64,000 nt of DNA from Kibdelosporangium philippinense (GCF_021390435.2 NZ_JAJVCN010000003.1:1431501-1495500); one strand, 5' to 3'. Positions 17,515 through 26,164 are shown, numbered from the stretch's first letter. The notes: a model not told the origin generated them from the sequence alone. Numbers and translations are program-made.

Positions 17515-18291
17515 TCAACGAATGACGCGCAGCCGCGTGTCCTCATCAGTGATCAGGGCACGCGGAGTCCTCGGTGGTGTCAGCCGGGCGTTCAGCTCGG
17601 CCAGTGCGGCGCGGGCCTGCTCGTCGCTCAGCGACCGAATCAGCTCGACCGGATCGGCGGCGCGCAGACCGGCGCCAGCGGTATGCGGGTTGGCGCCGTA
17701 GCCGACGATCGCGACGTCGCCGCGATGGATGTCCACGTCGTTGATGTGGTACTCCATCCAGTCCGGCGACCATTGACCGGCGGTGATCCGGAACTTGAAC
17801 GACATCTCGTCGATGTCCCGGCGCCGGAGCTTCGGAACGATGTACTGCACGTCGTGGTCGTCGGGATCAAGGTCGGCCTCGACGAGCAGCCCGGTGTCGT
17901 CCTCGGCCAGCTGGAGCGTGCCGTTGGTCGTCCGGGCGATTCGCCGCAAGTCCTGGTGCTGCAGGACAAGCGGGACGTCAAGATCGGACCTCGCGAGGGA
18001 CGTCGAGAACGCGCCCGGCGAGACCAGCTCGGTGTACGGGCCGAACATGTCCCACATCTCGTATCCAGCGTCAGTCACGCTGGCATACCCGCGGAACTGC
18101 AGGCCCGTGCTACCCGCCTCGCGGATCTCCAAGTCCCGCACCCGCACGCTCACCCGCGCTGGCGCGTTGTCGTCCTCAGCGCAGCGTCGCCGAGACGGCC
18201 GATCAGCGGGCGCGCGGTAACCGCGGGCACCGTCGACGCGGGCCTCACCGGCCCGAGCCGTCGCCGCTGTCCGGAGTTCCTCTTCGTTCAC
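17515..18291 (-). CDS. Prohead serine protease (HK97 family)
   Basis: A 258-residue protein. Family pattern: LQFRGYASVTDAGYEMWDMFGPYTE-type start of the domain, LVSPGAF, LVLQHQD (catalytic His) and EMSFKFR (catalytic Ser). The N-terminal 45 residues are an extra basic/acidic leader. It overlaps the portal stop by 4 bases and matures the capsid N-terminal domain. Confidence 0.85.
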   Translation of the reverse strand: MNEEELRTAATARAGEARVDGARGYRAPADRPSRRRCAEDDNAPARVSVRVRDLEIREAGSTGLQFRGYASVTDAGYEMWDMFGPYTELVSPGAFSTSLARSDLDVPLVLQHQDLRRIARTTNGTLQLAEDDTGLLVEADLDPDDHDVQYIVPKLRRRDIDEMSFKFRITAGQWSPDWMEYHINDVDIHRGDVAIVGYGANPHTAGAGLRAADPVELIRSLSDEQARAALAELNARLTPPRTPRALITDEDTRLRVIR

Positions 18292-19451
18292 GACGTCGCT
18301 CCTGTCGCTGCGATGGTCGGAGTTGTCTTTGGCGCGCCGAAAAGCCGATCGAACTCGCTGAGTTGCTCGTCGGTGAACGGCTGGCGGTTCTGCAGCGCCC
18401 GCGCTTCGGACGGTGCGAGCATCCGGTCCCTGATCTGCTGGCCGAGCATCTTCGCGCGGGTTTCCGGATCCATCCGCATGATGGCGTCGCTGTTGAGCTT
18501 CACGAACCGTGGTTTCGGCAGCAGGTCGCTCAACGCGGTTTCGCGCCGGAACACCGCCGGACCGAGATTCATGATCAGCAGCTGCAGGTTGCGCTGGCTG
18601 ATCGACGCATAGGTGACTGACTGGCCGGACACGGCCGCGTCGATCAGGTCAGCCGGGCAGCCGAAGAACCGCGCGATGTCCGGGATTCCATGCTCCTGCG
18701 TGTTGATCCACATGGCATCGCTCTGGATCGCCTGCAGCGGCTTGTACTCCCAGTCGCTACCGTGCACGAAGACATCACCCGGGCCGACCGTGGCCTTGAA
18801 CCTCGACTTGATGTCCTCGGATTCCTTCGGTGTGATGGTCTTCGCGGTGTTCTTCAGCTCGGCCGCCGGTATGGCCCCGCCACCGAACCAGTCCAACGCG
18901 AACTGTTGCGCCGAAAGGTATTGCTGGATCGTGTACGCGGCGTAGGACGTCGGCGACAAACCGATCGGCAACCCCGCGAGGGTGAACTGCTTCTCGTGCC
19001 AGACCTCGTGCGGCAGATAGGTTTTGCCGCGGAACCGGTAGGTCTCGATCTCGCCGTCGCGGATCTGCACGGAGGTGTATGCCAGGTCCTGCAGCTCGAC
19101 ACGTGCTGGCAGGCCGAGACCATCCCGCGCGGTGATCAGCCCGAACACGTTGCCAGCTCGGTCGAGGTCGACTTGGCTGGAATACATCCACTCATGAACC
19201 TTGACTCGCGCTCCGCCAGGGCTGATCAGCACGGGCGGTTTGGTCACCTCGATCTGGATGTCGCCGAGCATCCGATAGGCATCGATCGGCATGGTCGAGA
19301 TCAGGTCGGCACGCAGCCGCAGACAGGCCCAGACGGCACTGTGCCGCATCGCGGTGTCGTTGGTGACCCGAACTTTGCCCGCCTTGCCTGATGGCATCCT
19401 CTGCGGAATCAGATCGGTCACCGGTGGCACTGAGCGGGAGAAGAGGCTCAC
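18288..19451 (-). CDS. Portal protein (HK97 family)
   Basis: A 387-residue portal. Conserved pieces include AVWACLRLRADLISTMPIDA near the start and the helix-rich C-terminal crown. HGIPDIARFFGCPADLIDAA and SDAIMRMDPETRAKM match actinophage portals. It is the DNA entry ring, lying between terminase and protease. Confidence 0.85.
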   Translation of the reverse strand: MSLFSRSVPPVTDLIPQRMPSGKAGKVRVTNDTAMRHSAVWACLRLRADLISTMPIDAYRMLGDIQIEVTKPPVLISPGGARVKVHEWMYSSQVDLDRAGNVFGLITARDGLGLPARVELQDLAYTSVQIRDGEIETYRFRGKTYLPHEVWHEKQFTLAGLPIGLSPTSYAAYTIQQYLSAQQFALDWFGGGAIPAAELKNTAKTITPKESEDIKSRFKATVGPGDVFVHGSDWEYKPLQAIQSDAMWINTQEHGIPDIARFFGCPADLIDAAVSGQSVTYASISQRNLQLLIMNLGPAVFRRETALSDLLPKPRFVKLNSDAIMRMDPETRAKMLGQQIRDRMLAPSEARALQNRQPFTDEQLSEFDRLFGAPKTTPTIAATGATS

Positions 19452-19663
19452 CGATCACCCCCACGCATCCGGTTGCGCCACCAGGCCGGAGCCATCTGTG
19501 GCCGAACAAGCCACGTCGCGACACGGACACCCGCCAGCACGACGCAGCCCGCCGGTGCCGCGGCGGCCCACCCGATCAGCGGGAACAATGCGGCCCCGAT
19601 GCCGAACGCGATGAGCGCCAGGCCCACGACGTCCAGCAGGGTGGTGATGCTGTCCGGCTTCAC
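19448..19663 (-). CDS. Small two-helix membrane protein, 71 aa
   Basis: GTG at 19663 (VKPDSITTLLDVVGL). Two hydrophobic segments (LLDVVGLALIAFGIGAALF and PAGCVVLAGVRVATWLV) and a basic end. It overlaps the portal start by 4 bases, so it is coupled to it. The longer open frame to 19924 runs through the terminase gene and is rejected. Confidence 0.6.
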   Translation of the reverse strand: MKPDSITTLLDVVGLALIAFGIGAALFPLIGWAAAAPAGCVVLAGVRVATWLVRPQMAPAWWRNRMRGGDR

Positions 19664-19677
19664 GAGCACACCCCCTC

Positions 19678-21270
19678 TCAGCCGATCGAGTCGAGTACGT
19701 CGTAGTCGTCCTCGACGGCCAGATGTTGAAACCGTTCCCAAGCGGCCAAACCCAGTGCGCCGCCGTACATCGGGCTGATGTCTGCGCTCGATACCTTGCG
19801 CCCGAATGCAATCGCGCCGTCGCCGAGCGACCGTGTCCGGGCGCCGACGATGGCGTCGGCCATCACCTTTTGTCCCAAGTGGACTAGGCTGCCGGTCTTC
19901 ACGCGAGTGCTGAATCCGCCACATGCCGCACCGATCTCATGCAGGCTGGGAATCCACAGGTTGCCGCGCTGGAACTTGTCCATGGGGGCCCGCACGATTC
20001 CGGCCTTGCTCAGAGGGGTGATCAGCTCACCTGCGCGGGACTTCTCGTCCAGCACCCACGCGACCGGCCGTAGCGTCTCGGCCAACTCCGCGGCGAAGGC
20101 CGGAACCCACGTGTTGCCAGGGCCGTGCTTGAGTACCACCGCCAGCGGTAGCCCGTCCGGGCCCTCGCCGACGGCGACTACCGCCGAATATGTCGCCATC
20201 GGGGTCGTGTCGATGGCGATGGCGAGCCCTGCGCCTGCAACGGCCTTGTCGTTGGCCAGCAGCTCCCATTCGCTGAGCGTCGGTACGTTCGGGTCTTCGT
20301 CAACCTCGTCGTCTTCGCGCACCTGATTCATGTACGCGCGGTCGAAGTCGGCCAGCAGCGACGGGGTGCTTGCCTTGTCCAGCTCGGTTTTGACCGTCGG
20401 GATAGTGATCGTGTGGCGCCACTCCGGTGAACACCTGCACACCGGATCCGGGCAGAGCGCGGGCATGCACGCCAGCCACACGGCCGGATCGGTGCGATCG
20501 GACCCAATCGGAGCTGACCAATCAAAGTAGGCAATGCGGGTCGGCTCGCCCGACGTGGTCAGTTCGCGTCCTGTCTTGACGGCCGCGTTCATTGGTACGG
20601 ATCGCGATGTCCCCATCGTGGAAAACCAGTACTGCTGAGCCATCAGCACGGTGATCATGGCCGGTGACCATGCCGCGCTGATCCGGTCGTCCACCTGCGC
20701 GAAAAACTCGTCCTTCACGCCAAGGTCAAGTGTCGGGCCATGTCCAGACTGCTCGGTGCTGGCGTGCAACCCATGGATAGAGCCGGTTTTGCGCCAGATG
20801 ATCGCTTCGCGACCGTTGGCCTTCCGTACTCGCGCGCGGTGGCTGGGCAACAGCTTCTCGCCCTCGCCTGGGGCGAACCCAGCTGCGGCGAGGATCGGAA
20901 GCTGGCCGTCTTCCCATTTCTGCCGAGCTGCTGTGCCGTTCTGTGCCGCGTACAGGATCTGCTGACGCTTCCATGCCATGCCGCGGTGGCAACACAACGC
21001 GAGGATGCCCGTAGTTTTGCCGTGCTGACGCGGCACAGTGACGCCAACATCGCGATACACGAACAGCCCCGTGTATGGGTCGATCTCCAAGGCGGTATCA
21101 AAGACGTAGCGCTGCCACGGCATGAACGGCGCGCCCAGCGCCGCGGAGATCTTCGCGACCTTGGGGCCGTAGGTCTTGTTGTTGAAGTTCCGCAGGGTGG
21201 CGAACCGCGGGGGGCATGTCAGGCCGTAGTGCGCGTAAATCGCCGCGCGGTCACGCTCACTCGGGCTCAT
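19678..21270 (-). CDS. Terminase large subunit
   Basis: A 530-residue packaging motor. ATPase motifs: Walker A-like VPRQHGKTT (about residue 78) and the acidic strand DLGVKDEFF. The C-terminal nuclease region has AIDTTPM and VLDEKSRAGELI as likely metal-binding strands. ATG at 21270 follows a TTG codon and overlaps the upstream gene end. It cuts and pumps phage DNA into the prohead. Confidence 0.9.
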   Translation of the reverse strand: MSPSERDRAAIYAHYGLTCPPRFATLRNFNNKTYGPKVAKISAALGAPFMPWQRYVFDTALEIDPYTGLFVYRDVGVTVPRQHGKTTGILALCCHRGMAWKRQQILYAAQNGTAARQKWEDGQLPILAAAGFAPGEGEKLLPSHRARVRKANGREAIIWRKTGSIHGLHASTEQSGHGPTLDLGVKDEFFAQVDDRISAAWSPAMITVLMAQQYWFSTMGTSRSVPMNAAVKTGRELTTSGEPTRIAYFDWSAPIGSDRTDPAVWLACMPALCPDPVCRCSPEWRHTITIPTVKTELDKASTPSLLADFDRAYMNQVREDDEVDEDPNVPTLSEWELLANDKAVAGAGLAIAIDTTPMATYSAVVAVGEGPDGLPLAVVLKHGPGNTWVPAFAAELAETLRPVAWVLDEKSRAGELITPLSKAGIVRAPMDKFQRGNLWIPSLHEIGAACGGFSTRVKTGSLVHLGQKVMADAIVGARTRSLGDGAIAFGRKVSSADISPMYGGALGLAAWERFQHLAVEDDYDVLDSIG

Positions 21271-21832
21271 CAAGGCCGTCGAGATCGTCGTCCTCGTCCG
21301 GCGCCTCGTCTGCTGGGCGGCTGGCCACGATTTGCTCGAGCGTCGCCCGTAGCTCCTTCGTCAGTCGCGGCAGTTGCCGTCCGTCGCCGCGCGCACTATC
21401 GACTGCGGCAGCCAGCACGTAGGCCGTCTCGGCGAGTGATGGGTCCATACCGGACAGTTCCGGCAATGCCGCGATGTCCGCACGCACACGTTGCTGCAGC
21501 GAGTCGTCCTGACTGGCGCAACGGACACAATCGGCCGCCTGGTCGCCGCCAGTGAAGACGGCCGCCTGGTCGCCGAGCACCGCCAGCGGCGTCATGCCCA
21601 TGACAGCGGAGATGAACACCAGCTCGTCCAGCGTGATCTCGCGTCGTCGGCCACCGGCCGAGCGCCGACCGGACTCCAGCGCGCCAAGCACCGTTGCGCT
21701 GAAGTCCGATGGCGCGCCGAGCTCCCACGCACGCTCGGCGAATTCCGCGCGGGACAGCCCTTCCCGCCTGCGGAAACTCTTGATCGCATCACTGACCACA
21801 CCGGTAATCACGGTGATCCGATCAGTTGTCAC
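21257..21832 (-). CDS. Terminase small subunit-like protein with N-terminal HTH
   Basis: A 191-residue protein. The N-terminal 80 residues look like an XRE-type HTH (FRRREGLSRAEFAERAWELG, then VLGALESGRRSAGG). The C-terminal part (IAALPELSGMDPSLAETAYVLAAAV, then LTKELRATLEQI) resembles actinophage terminase small subunits. GTG at 21832 is chosen because GGAGG lies just upstream. It overlaps the large subunit. A DNA-recognition helix fused to the oligomerising part fits cos/pac site binding. Confidence 0.7.
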   Translation of the reverse strand: MTTDRITVITGVVSDAIKSFRRREGLSRAEFAERAWELGAPSDFSATVLGALESGRRSAGGRRREITLDELVFISAVMGMTPLAVLGDQAAVFTGGDQAADCVRCASQDDSLQQRVRADIAALPELSGMDPSLAETAYVLAAAVDSARGDGRQLPRLTKELRATLEQIVASRPADEAPDEDDDLDGLDEPE

Positions 21833-21952
21833 AGTGATCACCTCCGGCGTTTTCCCGCCTCCCGGGGAGAAAAAAGTGGGAAGGGGTTTCACGGGGTCTA
21901 CCAGCCGCAGGCCACTAAAAACCGCAGGTCGCTGCCATGATCACGAACGTGA

Positions 21953-22273
21953 TCATGGCAGCCGGACCGGCCAGTCATGGGATGTCCACGATGACAAAGC
22001 GAACGGTCGGTTGCCCTGCGCCGAGTTGCACCGGAAATGGGCAGGCCGCGCCCGTTCGAGATCAAGCAGCGAGCCACCCAGCGACAACGGATCTAGGTGG
22101 TGCACGGTGAATGACGCGGGATCGTTGGGTGGTAGATCCAGGTTGATCACCACGGACGGGAACTTGCACGCATCCCCGAAGCAGCACAGCGGCCCGTAGG
22201 TCTCCAGCACTAGCCTGCGGAACCTGCGCCACGGCCGACCGGATCGCCTGGCCTGCTGCGCCTTCACGGCCAT
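21953..22273 (-). CDS. HNH endonuclease (packaging-associated type)
   Basis: A 106-residue HNH nuclease. Zinc Cys in LCCFGDACKF, the catalytic stretch FTVHHLDPLSLGG and a final AHFRCNSAQGN give the C-HH-N layout. Small HNH proteins beside terminase genes stimulate DNA cutting at packaging in other HK97-like phages. ATG at 22273 follows a terminator. Confidence 0.85.
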   Translation of the reverse strand: MAVKAQQARRSGRPWRRFRRLVLETYGPLCCFGDACKFPSVVINLDLPPNDPASFTVHHLDPLSLGGSLLDLERARPAHFRCNSAQGNRPFALSSWTSHDWPVRLP

Positions 22274-22290
22274 GGCGACCCTCCGAACGC

Positions 22291-22330
22291 GGTGAACCCC
22301 CGCACACGAGGTGTGATGCGGGGGTTCACC
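22291..22330 (-). terminator. Hairpin between early and late modules
   Basis: GGTGAACCCCCGCA (22291-22304) pairs perfectly with TGCGGGGGTTCACC (22317-22330). It lies just before the HNH/terminase operon and probably stops early transcription until late anti-termination or a late promoter acts. Confidence 0.75.
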
Positions 22331-22409
22331 GATACGTCAACCAAGCTTGACAGAAGGTAGCGTCCGAAATCGATCAACGCAAGTCATGCGTTCCGCTCGG
22401 CGCGTCGGC

Positions 22410-22640
22410 CTACATCACGAAGTCCGCGCGAGTGACGTAGAACCCGGACCTGCAGATGACCATCCAGATCGCGAGGCGTTGCGCTTCGAGGTACGTATCG
22501 GCGAGCACCTCGACGCGGCTACGTGCAGCCTCAGTCACCCCGAGCCGGAGCCAATCGTGGGTCGTGTAGTACACGTCCCATTCCCACGAGCGGGGTTGCG
22601 GGTCGGTCAGGATCGCCACACCACTCGTCGAATCGTGCAT
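22410..22640 (-). CDS. Small hypothetical prophage protein, 76 aa
   Basis: Start ATG 22640 overlaps the upstream stop (TGAGATG). It contains PRSWEWDVYYTTHDWLRLG and a long helix (RSRVEVLADTYLEAQRLAIWM). No family recognised. The longer frame to 22805 overlaps the RHH-like gene and looks non-coding. Confidence 0.55.
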   Translation of the reverse strand: MHDSTSGVAILTDPQPRSWEWDVYYTTHDWLRLGVTEAARSRVEVLADTYLEAQRLAIWMVICRSGFYVTRADFVM

Positions 22641-22641
22641 C

Positions 22642-22875
22642 TCAGTCGGCCGCGGCGGGTCGCCGGCCGGTTGGCAGCCGCTTCGCCTTGGGCCACGGCT
22701 TGCCGCCGTTGTGCTCGTTGGCGAGCCGTTGCGCATGTGCGAGCACCGCATCGGCGATGAACGTGCGCATCGAGTAACTCGCGTCCACCTTCTGCATGCC
22801 CGCAACCGCGTTCCGTGCCGTTTCTCGCACGTCCGGTGGCACGTGGGTTTGGAACAGCACTGGCACGTCGGTCAT
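22642..22875 (-). CDS. Small probable DNA-binding protein (ribbon-helix-helix-like)
   Basis: A 77-residue protein. FQTHVPPDVRETARNAVAGM, then SYSMRTFIADAVLAHAQRLA, resembles the strand-helix-helix of ParB/CopG-type RHH proteins, followed by a basic tail (WPKAKRLPTGRRP). Likely a dimeric DNA-binding regulator. Coupled to the next gene. Confidence 0.55.
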   Translation of the reverse strand: MTDVPVLFQTHVPPDVRETARNAVAGMQKVDASYSMRTFIADAVLAHAQRLANEHNGGKPWPKAKRLPTGRRPAAAD

Positions 22876-22900
22876 ACTTGCGTCCTCCTTTGGGAGGCAC

Positions 22901-22931
22901 GGGAGCGGGCAGCTAAGCCCTGCCCGCTCCC
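22901..22931 (-). terminator. Hairpin terminator
   Basis: GGGAGCGGGCA (22901-22911) pairs with TGCCCGCTCCC (22921-22931), immediately downstream of the minus-strand gene ending at 22943. Confidence 0.75.
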
Positions 22932-22942
22932 TGCTATCCGAC

Positions 22943-23275
22943 TTAGCCTTCCTCGTCGCGGATCTCTGCCTGTACCGCCTTCACCATGTCATCGATCAGT
23001 CTGATGATGGTCATGGGCGACGCGCCGAGCTGGAACAACTCGACCGTCAGTCCCATCGGAAGTACCGCCTCGCTGTAGCCGAGCGCGAAAAGCGCTCGGT
23101 CCACGGCCGCCAACCACAGCACCAGTTGAGGGTTACCGTTGCCGAACTCGTCGGCAATCGCCTCACAGCGCTTGCGGAAGACCTCCGGCGCCTGATCGAA
23201 CCACGCTACGAGTAGCGCGAGTGCCTCAGGCGGCAAAGTATCCAGCCACGTATATGACCGGTCTTCGTCGGACAC
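22943..23275 (-). CDS. Hypothetical prophage protein, 110 aa
   Basis: GTG at 23275 is chosen because GGAGG lies 6 bases upstream. Helical protein: LPPEALALLVAWFDQAPEVF, then LFQLGASPMTIIRLIDDMVK. No family recognised. It has its own consensus-like promoter at 23326-23354 and a terminator after it, so it is a one-gene unit, possibly expressed in the lysogen. Confidence 0.6.
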   Translation of the reverse strand: MSDEDRSYTWLDTLPPEALALLVAWFDQAPEVFRKRCEAIADEFGNGNPQLVLWLAAVDRALFALGYSEAVLPMGLTVELFQLGASPMTIIRLIDDMVKAVQAEIRDEEG

Positions 23276-23325
23276 TATGTGCCTCCACTCTGTAATTGTC
23301 TTGCCCGGTGATCCGGACAAGAAAG

Positions 23326-23354
23326 ATATTACATAGCTTTCTGGTGAAGATCAA
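23326..23354 (-). promoter_or_regulatory. Sigma-70-like promoter
   Basis: On the minus strand: TTGATC (23354-23349), a 17-bp spacer, then TAATAT (23331-23326). Both boxes are close to consensus and sit about 50 bases before the GTG at 23275. This AT-rich promoter stands out in high-GC DNA. Confidence 0.7.
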
Positions 23355-23539
23355 GCCCTTGAGGTGCAAAAGATCCCCCTGTTTTTGACAGCTGATCTCG
23401 GCCGCAGTCGGTCAGCGGGTTGTGGCGCTAGCGGGTTTGGACAGTGGTTTTTGGGCCCCAGCGGTGTCTGATGTGGACACGGCCACGATGGTGTGATGGA
23501 GCGGTGATCACCCGTTTGTGCGCTCGCAGGGCCGCTGGG
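23355..23539. other. Non-coding stretch
   Basis: About 185 bases between two minus-strand genes with no convincing gene or hairpin; only the -35 side of the promoter at 23326-23354 adjoins it. Confidence 0.4.
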
Positions 23540-23872
23540 TCAGAACTGGCGGTGGCCGTGTCGGTCCCAGGTATATCCCGCGCTGCTGAGAGCCGCGCGC
23601 AGGAAATCGGCATGGCCACTGGCGCGGCTGGCGGCTTCCATGGCATCGACCTGACCGCGAACGCGTTCGGGCCGGTCGTCCGGGGTGTTGATCACGCGGT
23701 CGGTCTCGGCGGCCGGGTATTTCCATGTGTCGCCGCAGCCGTGGGGACAGGGCAGTTGCATCTCACGCAGGATCATGCCGCCGACGTCGTTCGGGACGGG
23801 TTGGGTCCAACGCAGTACGCCCTTGTCTTGACACGCAGGGCACTGAACGGGCGGCGGGGCCGAATCGGCCAT
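23540..23872 (-). CDS. Zinc-finger prophage protein, 110 aa
   Basis: Contains CPACQDKGVL and CPHGCGDTW, a four-cysteine zinc site like the DnaJ-type or ribbon fingers of actinophage accessory proteins, then an acidic/basic helical tail. ATG at 23872 is chosen because the MADSAPPPVQ start follows non-coding-like sequence. Nucleic-acid binding is inferred. Confidence 0.6.
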   Translation of the reverse strand: MADSAPPPVQCPACQDKGVLRWTQPVPNDVGGMILREMQLPCPHGCGDTWKYPAAETDRVINTPDDRPERVRGQVDAMEAASRASGHADFLRAALSSAGYTWDRHGHRQF

Positions 23873-24369
23873 GGCGAGCGTTGGCTTCTTTCCGGTCGAA
23901 GGCGGGGCCCGGAACCGAAGCAGACCGGGCGTTCGTTGTTTTAACCGTAGACAGCAATCCTTCAACGTGGTAATCCCCGACGCTGGTAATCACCCAATCG
24001 GGCAGTCGCCACAGGCAAGCGCGTCACGCAACGCAGTGGAAACCCGCAGCTCCGGCCGCGTCAGCCTCGCCCGCTCCAGCCCTGAAAGCAGAAGGGCCGG
24101 CTGCTCACGGAACCCGCACCTGTCAGGGACACAGGGGCCGTGAACACCCGGCCCGCAGAAGCTCGACGGCTCCGGACGGCACGCCACCACCGCAAGATTC
24201 ACTCATCCAGAGCTGGGGCAAAACACCTGTCCGCTCGCACCACCTACCCCACAAACGGGGCTCCACTCACACGCGCCAGGGCCAAAATTCCGTTGTCCGA
24301 CTGGGGCCCAAACTCATTGCCCCAAACATCCCCCACTTTGCAGCGAGGGATCTCTCCACAGGCGACGGT
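23873..24369. other. Non-coding stretch of about 500 bases
   Basis: No gene with convincing start or codon pattern. A direct repeat TGGTAATC occurs near 23970-23992. The stretch 24250-24350 is poor in G on the plus strand, rich in CCCC runs, and may hold promoter or packaging signals. Nothing firm can be called. Confidence 0.35.
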
Positions 24370-24546
24370 CTACTTGAGTGTGTCCAGCGGCAGGGACTCC
24401 AGCCAGTCCGCAACCTCGCCCGGTTCGCTACGTGAGTAGCCGGTCTGCTGGTTGGTCATCGTGACTTCGCCATCGCGTTCGACGCGTTCAACGTGGCTGG
24501 GCACGTCATTCTCTCCGTTCGTGGGCTGTTCGGTTCGAGGATCCAT
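24370..24546 (-). CDS. Small acidic protein, 58 aa
   Basis: ATG 24546 to TAG 24370-24372. It begins MDPRTEQPTNGENDVPSHVE, then DWLESLPLDTLK at the end. Highly polar, no domain recognised. It is 11 bases after the next upstream gene, in the same direction, and looks like part of that operon. Confidence 0.5.
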   Translation of the reverse strand: MDPRTEQPTNGENDVPSHVERVERDGEVTMTNQQTGYSRSEPGEVADWLESLPLDTLK

Positions 24547-24557
24547 GGTTGTGCTCC

Positions 24558-24815
24558 CTACTCGCTGTCCGCCGATCGGCGTTCCGCTTCTGCGATCAAG
24601 GCGACGAGCCGCAGTCGTATGTGCTCACGGCCAGCGTGGTCGTGCGGGTGCTCCTGTGCCCAGCCTCGCCGGGGCCCGTGCGCGTACATGTAACCCTGGT
24701 GGCTGACGTCGACCACTCGGTGAAACTCCATCGGCGCGGCGAGCAGCCTCGCGCGGCCCTTGTCCGAGACGCACGTCATGGTCTCGCCGGTCGCCGTATT
24801 CAGGATGTCGTACAT
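24558..24815 (-). CDS. Hypothetical prophage protein, 85 aa
   Basis: ATG at 24815 follows GGGAGG. It begins MYDILNTATGETMTCVSDKG and ends in a charged helix (RLRLVALIAEAERRSADSE). The open frame continues upstream, but that extension (DDRATLHLAAEVVNVLSTKY...) is a copy of the end of the preceding gene, so it is treated as duplication debris. Confidence 0.5.
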   Translation of the reverse strand: MYDILNTATGETMTCVSDKGRARLLAAPMEFHRVVDVSHQGYMYAHGPRRGWAQEHPHDHAGREHIRLRLVALIAEAERRSADSE

Positions 24816-24821
24816 CCGGCT

Positions 24822-24987
24822 GGCCTCCCTTCCCTCCCGGCGGTACTTGGTGGATAGCACGTTGACCACCTCCGCCGCCAGGTGGAGCGTGGCCCGGTCA
24901 TCATGACGCCTCCCGGGATGTCCGGCGGTACTTGGTGGTGAGCACGTCAACGACCTCGGATACGCGGTACAGCGCGACCTGGTCGTC
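24822..24987 (-). repeat. Partial tandem duplication of the preceding gene's 3' end
   Basis: The stretch about 24822-24903 resembles 24904-24987. Both contain GGCGGTACTTGGTGG followed by A/G-rich TAGCACGTTGACC or GAGCACGTCAACG. In protein terms the gene ends EVVDVLTTKYRRTSREAS, and the copy reads EVVNVLSTKYRREGREAS. The copies have diverged, so the event is not recent. Confidence 0.65.
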
Positions 24988-25860
24988 GTCGTCGCGTATC
25001 GGCCGCACCTGGTGGCCGTGCTCGTCGGGTGTCGCTGACTCGTCGTGCACGTAGGCGGTGAGTCGGCCGCGCGCGCGGTAGTTGCGGAGCATGGACTGTG
25101 TCAGGTGGTGAGCACGTCGGGTGACGGCCGCGATCACCAGGTTGGACGGCAGATACTGGTGGTCGACGGCTGCAGTCAGGTACTCGCGGCGTTCGTGCAC
25201 GTTCCAGGCCGAGTCGCATCCGCGGCACCGGATCGCGGTTTGGCCCTGACGTGCGAACAAGTCGACCTCGCACAGTTCGCCGTTCTCCAGTTCGGCCGAA
25301 CAGATCCCTAGGTACAGCCGGTCGTCCGGACGGTCGATCACGCGCAATACATCGGCGTACGCGTCGAGGAGGTCGGCGTGCAGCTCGTCGGCGGCCGGAT
25401 GCGTCTTGACCCAGTTCTGGTGTCGCAGGACCCAGCGTGCCAGCCCTGCGGACGTGTGGTCGACGTGGCCGAGTTCGGCGACCTTCTCGACCCATGAGCC
25501 GCCGCAGTCCGGCGTGGTGTGCCGCTTGTCGCCTGACAGCCAGCGAGCATCGCAGGTATCGCAGTCCTGCCATCGGATGGCGTGGGTCTCCCACAAGTCG
25601 CGTACCCAGGTGCTGAGCGCGTTGCGTAGCCGGTCGGCCGCGCGCACCACGTGCGGCCGGACCGGCATGGGAGAGCTTGAACTATGGGAGATCCGACCCG
25701 TGGGAGCGCCGCGGATCTTGTCCCGGCCAGCGCCGGTCAGCTCGAGGTCCTCGAGGATGTCGTCAGTACGGGCGAGCTGGCGCTGTAGTCGGCTCCAGCA
25801 GGCCGAGCACATCGGGGTGTCGCTCGGCCGCCCGCATGATGGGATGACGCACTTGCTCAT
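24901..25860 (-). CDS. Multi-zinc-finger prophage protein, 319 aa
   Basis: Three Cys clusters: CVIPSCGRPSDTPMCSACW at the N-terminus, CDTCDARW...CGGSW near 100-120, and CSAELENGELCEVD...CRGCDSAW near 185-220. The C-terminal part (DHQYLPSNLVIAAVTRRAHH) looks like a winged helix. Similar proteins are common and unnamed in actinophage early regions. DNA or RNA binding is inferred. It overlaps a tiny upstream frame by 4 bases. Confidence 0.65.
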   Translation of the reverse strand: MSKCVIPSCGRPSDTPMCSACWSRLQRQLARTDDILEDLELTGAGRDKIRGAPTGRISHSSSSPMPVRPHVVRAADRLRNALSTWVRDLWETHAIRWQDCDTCDARWLSGDKRHTTPDCGGSWVEKVAELGHVDHTSAGLARWVLRHQNWVKTHPAADELHADLLDAYADVLRVIDRPDDRLYLGICSAELENGELCEVDLFARQGQTAIRCRGCDSAWNVHERREYLTAAVDHQYLPSNLVIAAVTRRAHHLTQSMLRNYRARGRLTAYVHDESATPDEHGHQVRPIRDDDDQVALYRVSEVVDVLTTKYRRTSREAS

Positions 25861-25946
25861 GGCGCTGCCAGCAGGTCGACGAGTCCGCCCGTCGTTCGGC
25901 CGGATCGCGGTCGCTCGGTCTGCTGCTGGGTGAGGTCAGTTGTCAA
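25857..25946 (-). CDS. Possible 29-aa micro-ORF
   Basis: TTG at 25946 overlaps the upstream stop (TTGA), and its TGA overlaps the ATG of the next gene. It reads TTDLTQQQTERPRSGRTTGG... The coupling on both sides matches the habit of this operon, but it may be only a ribosome bridge between genes. Confidence 0.3.
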   Translation of the reverse strand: MTTDLTQQQTERPRSGRTTGGLVDLLAAP

Positions 25947-26164
25947 GGTCTGTCCTTCGCGGCTTGTGCTCGGGTGAGCCGACTGGCGTGGTCCATGTGT
26001 CGCAGTGGTTCGCCGACGCGGTTGACGCACGGCTTGCCGGTGGGCTGTTGACATCCGAAGGGAGGCGCCGGGCAGTCGACCGTCTGCGCGGCCGCTCGCA
26101 ACGACTCGCGCTGTTCGAGGCCTTCGAGTACCCATTCCTCTTCGCGTTTGGTTCGTCTGGTCAC
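25943..26164 (-). CDS. Small zinc-binding DNA-interacting-type protein, 73 aa
   Basis: GTG at 26164. The pattern C-PAPPFG-C-QQPTGKP-C, then HMDHASR, fits the small 'C..C..PG.PC..H..R' zinc proteins widespread in actinophages, usually called DNA-binding. The N-terminal half is charged and helical (RRTKREEEWVLEGLEQRESL). It overlaps the HNH gene stop. Confidence 0.6.
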   Translation of the reverse strand: MTRRTKREEEWVLEGLEQRESLRAAAQTVDCPAPPFGCQQPTGKPCVNRVGEPLRHMDHASRLTRAQAAKDRP

